Source of the DNA: Phycomyces blakesleeanus NRRL 1555(-)
Lineage: Eukaryota; Mucoromycota; Mucoromycetes; Mucorales; Phycomycetaceae
Assembly (NCBI RefSeq): GCF_001638985.1
Contig: NW_017265137.1
Location: 2,470,335 to 2,534,334, forward strand
DNA: 64,000 bases
Reading direction: 5' to 3'
The notes under the pieces were generated by a model that worked only from the letters and a program-made list of their open reading frames with translations, was not told the origin of the DNA and ran no database searches. The position numbers were made by a program, and so were the translations under genes. Shown here in pieces: positions 59,114 to 64,000 of the stretch (its first letter is position 1; every line of letters starts with the position of its first letter).

Positions 59114-61290
59114 GTCAAATTCTTAGTTAACCACTTTGTAAATAATAATAACAGTAACAAAAGCGGATCCATCCCCCTCAGGACGAAGACCTGATTTGAC
59201 AGCGAGGAGGAAAAAGGAGTTGGTTGCTCTCTTTCTAAGAAAGAGTGGCAAGGAAAGTAGAGGCGAGGTCAAGCAGCGCTGCACGCCAGCATACACCATT
59301 CCAAGCTAACGGATGTTTTCAGAACTAAATTTTCCGCACCACATTGCGCATAACCACAACCAACTCGTCTGGACACTTGCGCAGGAAACTGCCAGTGTGA
59401 TACGCCAATAAAGACCGTAAAACACAGTACAAGAGATAATTCGTGCATTTTCTCTTGCAGGTCCAGAATAAAGAAACGTAAGCTCGCCTGAGAACGAAAC
59501 GCCCAGAGAGTCGACACTAGTAAAGTAAGTATATCTTGTACTAATATTTTTGGCGGAACAATACTTACCAAAATTTCTTGCGACCAGAACGTATACTTTG
59601 CAGAGAGAATGTCAAATTCTTAGTTCACCACTTTGTTAAAAATAATAATAACAAAAATGGATCCATCCCCCCCAGGACGAAGACCTGATTTGACAGCGAA
59701 GGGGAAAAAATGAGTTGGTTGCTCTCTTTTGAAAAAAGAGTGGAGTGGAAAACAGAGGCGAGGTCAAGCAGCGCTGCACGTCAGCATGCACCATTCCAAG
59801 CCAACGGATGTTTTCTAGATCAACGGTTTCCACACCGCATCGTGCACACCCACAACCAGCTCGTCTGGACACTTGCGCAGAAAACTGCCAGTGAAATACG
59901 ACAATAACGACCGTAAAACACAGTACAAGAAATCATTCGTGCATTCTCTCTTGTAGGTCCAGAATAAAGAAAGCTTATCCTATCTGAGAACTAAACGCCC
60001 AGACAAGATATTCAAAGTAGAGTCAGTACATATGTTATGATTTTGAACGTGTGCTATGTGTAAAATAATATGCTTATCCTGCTGCTAGTACTATGAGGTT
60101 AGCAACTTTTGTACCAGATAAACAGAAATAGCTGTGAAGAAAAATATACTACTCATAAACCGCAAAAACTGTGCTAGAATCTTGTTTAGCTAGAGTTTGT
60201 TGATAATGTATATGTGTAAAGCAATAGAAAAAGATCATGGATTAGAGTCGATGTAAATGAAGAAAGATCTGCAAAAAAAAGAGAGAAACTTATCAAATAG
60301 TGTCGGGCCAAACAACCGTGTTATAGAGAGAGCATGTCAAATTCTTAGTTCACCACTTCGCCAGAAATAACAATAGTGGATCCATCCCCCTCAGGACGAA
60401 GACCTGATTTGACAGCGAGGGGGGAAAAGGAGTTGGCTGCTCTCTTTCTAAGAAAGAGTGGTATGGAAAGCAGAGGCGAGGTCAAGCAGCGCTGCACGTC
60501 AGCATACACCATTCCAAGCTAACAGATGTTTTCAGAACAACATTTTTCGCACCACATTGCGCATAACCACAACCAACTCGTCTGGACACTTGCGCAGGAA
60601 ACTGCCAATGAGATACGACAATAAAGACCGTAAAACACAGTACAAGAGATAATTCGTGCGTTCTCTCTTGCAGGTCCAGAATATAGAAACATAAGCTCAC
60701 CTGGGAACGAAACGCCCAGAGAGTCGACACTAGTAAAGTAAGTATATCTTGTACTAATATTTTTGGCGGAACAATACTTACCGAAATTTCTTGCGACCAG
60801 AACGTATACCTTGCAGAGAGAATGTCAAATTCTTAGTTCACCACTTTGTCAAAAAAAAATAACAAGAGTAGATCCATCCCCCTCAGGACGAAGACCTGAT
60901 TTGACAGCGAAGGGGAAAAAATGAGTTGGTTGCTCTCTTTTTTCAAAAGAGTGGAGTGGAAAACAGAGGCGAGGTCAAGCAGCGCTGCACGTCAGCATGC
61001 ACCATTCCAAGCCAACGGATGTTTTCTATATCAACGGTTTCCACACCGCATCGCACACACCCACAACCAACTCGTCTGGACACTTGCGCAGGAAACTGCC
61101 AGTGAAATACGACAATAAAGACCGTAAAACACAGTACAAGAGACCATTCGTGCATTCTCTCTTGCAGGTCCAGAATAAAGAAACATAAGCTCGCCTGGGA
61201 ACGAAACGCCCAGAGAGTCGACACTAGTAAAGTAAGTATATTTTGCTCTTATATTCTTTACGGAACAATACTTACCGGAAATTTTTGTGA
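59114..61290 (+). repeat. Four R units in P2 left arm
   Basis: Unit starts lie at 59,114, 59,609, 60,336 and 60,823; spacings alternate 495, 727 and 487 bp. Short-spaced units end with the GTCGACACTAGTAAAGTAAG tail and an ATACTTACC(G/A)AAATTTCTTGC linker. The long-spaced unit carries the AAGATATTCAAAGTAGAGTC spacer also seen in P1. Units differ from each other by scattered substitutions. On the minus strand most units keep an 80-100 residue frame with CTVFI-V-HWQFPAQVSRRVGCG, of unknown meaning. Confidence 0.85.
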
Positions 61291-62599
61291 CTAAGACGGA
61301 TACTTTGGAGAAAGAAAAAAAGAAAAGAAAGCAAATACATAGAGCAAGGTATACATATAAAGGGTATATACAAAGAGGAGTATAGATATAGATATAGATA
61401 AAGCTATAGATAAAAGTATATAGAGTCGGAAATAAAGATAAATAGAGTAAAGTCTGTTGAAAAATAACACTATCACAATAAAGGAATCTTTTAATGATAA
61501 AGAAGCCGTATATACAAATGAAAAGAAAAAAGTTCTTACCAAAATGCCCTTATGCCAAAGAGTTATGTTCAATCGGCCAAAAAAAAAACTATATGAGAGA
61601 GATGCTTTAAAGAAATAAAGGGATATATTATAGTATGGCTCAAAGATGAAGAGATATATAGACATATAGATGTAAAAGTTCTCCAAGGATTAGACGATAT
61701 ATCAATGGAAAGATAATTCAAAGGTAAAGAGATATGTAAGCATATAGATCGAGAGGTTCTCCAAGGATTAGGCGATATATCGACGGAAAGATAGTTCAAA
61801 GATAAAAGAGAGAGAGAGAGATAGAGAGATTTTGCTTGACCAAGCTTCTGCTAGTCTTTATATAGACAATTATTTGATTTTTTTTTAAAAAAAAAGAGGG
61901 AAAACATGGTCACTATATCGCAGTTTTTTGGAGTTATGAATGCAAATGCAGATCATCTCTTAAAATGCTATATAATACAACAGAGTAATAAGTTACCTAG
62001 TACTCTTTTGAATATTCTTGAAAATAATTATTACAAAACCTATGTAGATAGAGAGTATCAACTTATCACTCTTCAAAAAAAATATAAATGCCTCGATATT
62101 ACTCTTACAAGGAATACACTAGAGTATATTGTACTGTATTCCAAAGAATAAAAGATATATTTGTAGCATTCTTACTATCAATAAGATAGCTAGGTAACAT
62201 TTTACACACAGCGACTGATCCACATAGTAATTATAAGAGCTTTTTTTTTAAAAAAAAAAAGAGAGAGAGAAAGGAATCTACAGCATTAATAATTGATGTA
62301 CACCGCTGAGATTTTAATTGCAATATACTACATTTGCATATCAATATTCCATCATATAATTATTATTTATATGGAGAATATTACTCGTCAAAGAAGTGCT
62401 CTGTAAAAAAAAAACACCCGCCTTCTCTATGAAAGCTTACACTTTATTAAAAAAAAACCAAGATCTTTCACAACATAATTTTTATTTTATATAAAAAACT
62501 TTCGAGTAATAATCTTTTTACTTAGATATGTTATGCCAATTAGTTGTGTTTTTGGTCAATGAGATAGTGGATCTTTTATTTCATTTTTGATCGAAGGCA
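61291..62599 (+). repeat. Palindrome P2, inner left arm
   Basis: Homologous to 4,060-5,366 of P1. The part from about 61,797 is mirrored by 63,199-64,000 in the visible right arm (coordinate sum about 125,797-125,798). It contains the 85-bp duplication, the 81-residue frame and homopolymer hairpins. Confidence 0.9.
61906..62151 (+). CDS. Putative 81-aa palindrome-arm protein, P2 left copy
   Basis: Residue-for-residue the same as the frame at 4,665-4,910, with the same upstream CTTTATATAGAC tract and GGGAAAACATGG start context. No family is recognised. Confidence 0.35.
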   Translation: MVTISQFFGVMNANADHLLKCYIIQQSNKLPSTLLNILENNYYKTYVDREYQLITLQKKYKCLDITLTRNTLEYIVLYSKE

Positions 62600-62835
62600 G
62601 GTATAAGCAAAAATGTTATGCTGTATACTCTGGAAATAAGTGATATATTTTGTACCCTAATAATATATATATATATATAATTTTCTTGATCTATACTCAC
62701 AATAAAAAACACTTTTGTACCAAATAAAGTCTTATCAAAACCTCTACCAACTTTTAAGAATAATAATACAACTTGTAATAAATGATAGCATGGGAGATAT
62801 ACTTTTATTAACAATTCTCTGTAAATAACATTCAA
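62581..62835 (-). CDS. Putative 84-aa loop protein in P2
   Basis: Counterpart of 5,721-5,975 with replacements in the middle and a changed end (LLIPAFDQK versus LYTNAFNQK), caused by a different loop/arm junction sequence. It reads leftward here and rightward in P1. Confidence 0.25.
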   Translation of the reverse strand: MNVIYRELLIKVYLPCYHLLQVVLLFLKVGRGFDKTLFGTKVFFIVSIDQENYIYIYIIRVQNISLISRVYSITFLLIPAFDQK

Positions 62836-63198
62836 AAGTTGATTATTATAAGTACAAAAACATCATGTAAGCGTACTTGACAGGCTTTAGTGATATAATT
62901 CTATCTAATGTAAAAATTAGTATTAGGCGTTTGCATTAAATGTTTAAATAATTTAACTGCTAGTATTTATAAGTCATTTTTCTTCAATTAGATTATCTAG
63001 ATTTTTCATGTTTTGTTTTATTATCAGAGAAAAAATGCTTTCTTTTGATACAAGTGTAGTAGCAAGAGGGACACTCATTGATAAAAAACAAGTTTCCTTC
63101 CAAAATTTATCAATAAGACATTATATTTATTTATTAACCGCATACAAATAATATCAGTTAATTGTAGAGTATGTATCCCATTATTTTTGTATACAAAT
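62600..63198. other. Loop of palindrome P2 (about 600 bp)
   Basis: Homologous to the P1 loop but in the opposite orientation relative to the window. The leftward 47-residue frame of P1 appears here rightward at 63,008-63,151 and is cut by a TAA. Confidence 0.8.
63008..63151 (+). pseudogene. Truncated counterpart of the 77-aa loop frame
   Basis: It begins MFCFIIREKMLSFDTSVVAR like the P1 frame at 5,548. It ends at a TAA where P1 has GAA, leaving 47 residues. It shows that the full frame is not maintained in both palindromes. Confidence 0.4.
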
Positions 63199-64000
63199 GC
63201 CTTCGATCAAAAATAAAATAAAAGATCCACTATCTCATTGACCAAAAACACAACTAATTGGCATAACATATCTAAGTAAAAAGATTATTACTCGAAAGTT
63301 TTTTATATAAAATAAAAATTATGTTGTGAAAGATCTTGGTTTTTTTTTAATAAAGTGTAAGCTTTCATAGAGAAGGCGGGTGTTTTTTTTTTACAGAGCA
63401 CTTCTTTGACGAGTAATATTCTCCATATAAATAATAATTATATGATGGAATATTGATATGCAAATGTAGTATATTGCAATTAAAATCTCAGCGGTGTACA
63501 TCAATTATTAATGCTGTAGATTCCTTTCTCTCTCTCTTTTTTTTTTTAAAAAAAAAGCTCTTATAATTACTATGTGGATCAGTCGCTGTGTGTAAAATGT
63601 TACCTAGCTATCTTATTGATAGTAAGAATGCTACAAATATATCTTTTATTCTTTGGAATACAGTACAATATACTCTAGTGTATTCCTTGTAAGAGTAATA
63701 TCGAGGCATTTATATTTTTTTTGAAGAGTGATAAGTTGATACTCTCTATCTACATAGGTTTTGTAATAATTATTTTCAAGAATATTCAAAAGAGTACTAG
63801 GTAACTTATTACTCTGTTGTATTATATAGCATTTTAAGAGATGATCTGCATTTGCATTCATAACTCCAAAAAACTGCGATATAGTGACCATGTTTTCCCT
63901 CTTTTTTTTTAAAAAAAAATCAAATAATTGTCTATATAAAGACTAGCAGAAGCTTGGTCAAGCAAAATCTCTCTATCTCTCTCTCTCTCTTTTATCTTTG
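63199..64000 (-). repeat. Palindrome P2, right arm (cut by window end)
   Basis: Reverse complement of 61,797-62,599. It runs off the window at the CTCTCTCTTTTATCTTTG tract that mirrors 61,797, so the R array of this arm is not visible. Confidence 0.9.
63646..63891 (-). CDS. Putative 81-aa palindrome-arm protein, P2 right copy
   Basis: Third intact copy, identical in protein sequence to 4,665-4,910 and 61,906-62,151, read on the minus strand. Confidence 0.35.
   Translation of the reverse strand: MVTISQFFGVMNANADHLLKCYIIQQSNKLPSTLLNILENNYYKTYVDREYQLITLQKKYKCLDITLTRNTLEYIVLYSKE

Overview
The window looks like nuclear DNA of a filamentous fungus, most likely a zygomycete (Mucoromycota); the phylum is an inference. 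Intergenic DNA is very AT-rich. Most genes are cut by short introns (about 40-200 nt) with GTAAGT-like donors, CTAAT/CTAAC branch points and AG acceptors. The gene set is fungal: a single-chain acetyl-CoA carboxylase, a Rom2-type Rho1 GEF, ATG8, a Hook dynein adaptor and a secreted pectinesterase.

Layout. Positions 1-9,130 are repeats: an A element carrying a diverged 28S rRNA-like stretch (minus sense), a short B repeat, a very large palindrome P1 (two arms of about 2.5 kb around a 571-bp loop, 2,835-8,481) and a second B copy. Positions 10,841-53,007 are an ordinary gene block: pectinesterase (+), Rho GEF (-), RPL19 (-), a 2-oxoglutarate/Fe(II) oxygenase (+), ketopantoate reductase (-), an ATS1-like RCC1 protein (-), OXA1 (+), ACC1 (-), a SANT/Myb-like protein (+), a cystathionine beta-synthase-like protein (-), ATG8 (+), RPL39 (-), a Hook protein (-) and an M28B peptidase (+). 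From about 54.5 kb the repeats return: a GC-richer relic, a second A element in the opposite orientation, tRNA-like relics, a third B copy and a second palindrome P2, whose right arm runs off the window end.

The genes do not form a cluster with one shared purpose. They cover cell-wall signalling (Rho GEF), translation (RPL19, RPL39), mitochondrial membrane insertion (OXA1), fatty-acid and pantothenate supply (ACC1, ketopantoate reductase; pantothenate leads to CoA), autophagy (ATG8), endosome transport (Hook) and peptide hydrolysis.

The most unusual material is the palindrome family. Arms within one palindrome match each other at sites where P1 and P2 differ, which suggests arm-to-arm gene conversion. 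The loop is inverted between P1 and P2. An 81-residue reading frame is identical in three of four arm copies and has a nonsense mutation in the fourth. If transcribed, these loci would give long hairpin RNAs. The 28S-like A element is a second noteworthy item. Among the genes, the CBS-like protein has several altered PLP-pocket motifs, and both ribosomal protein genes carry first coding exons of only 2-3 nt.
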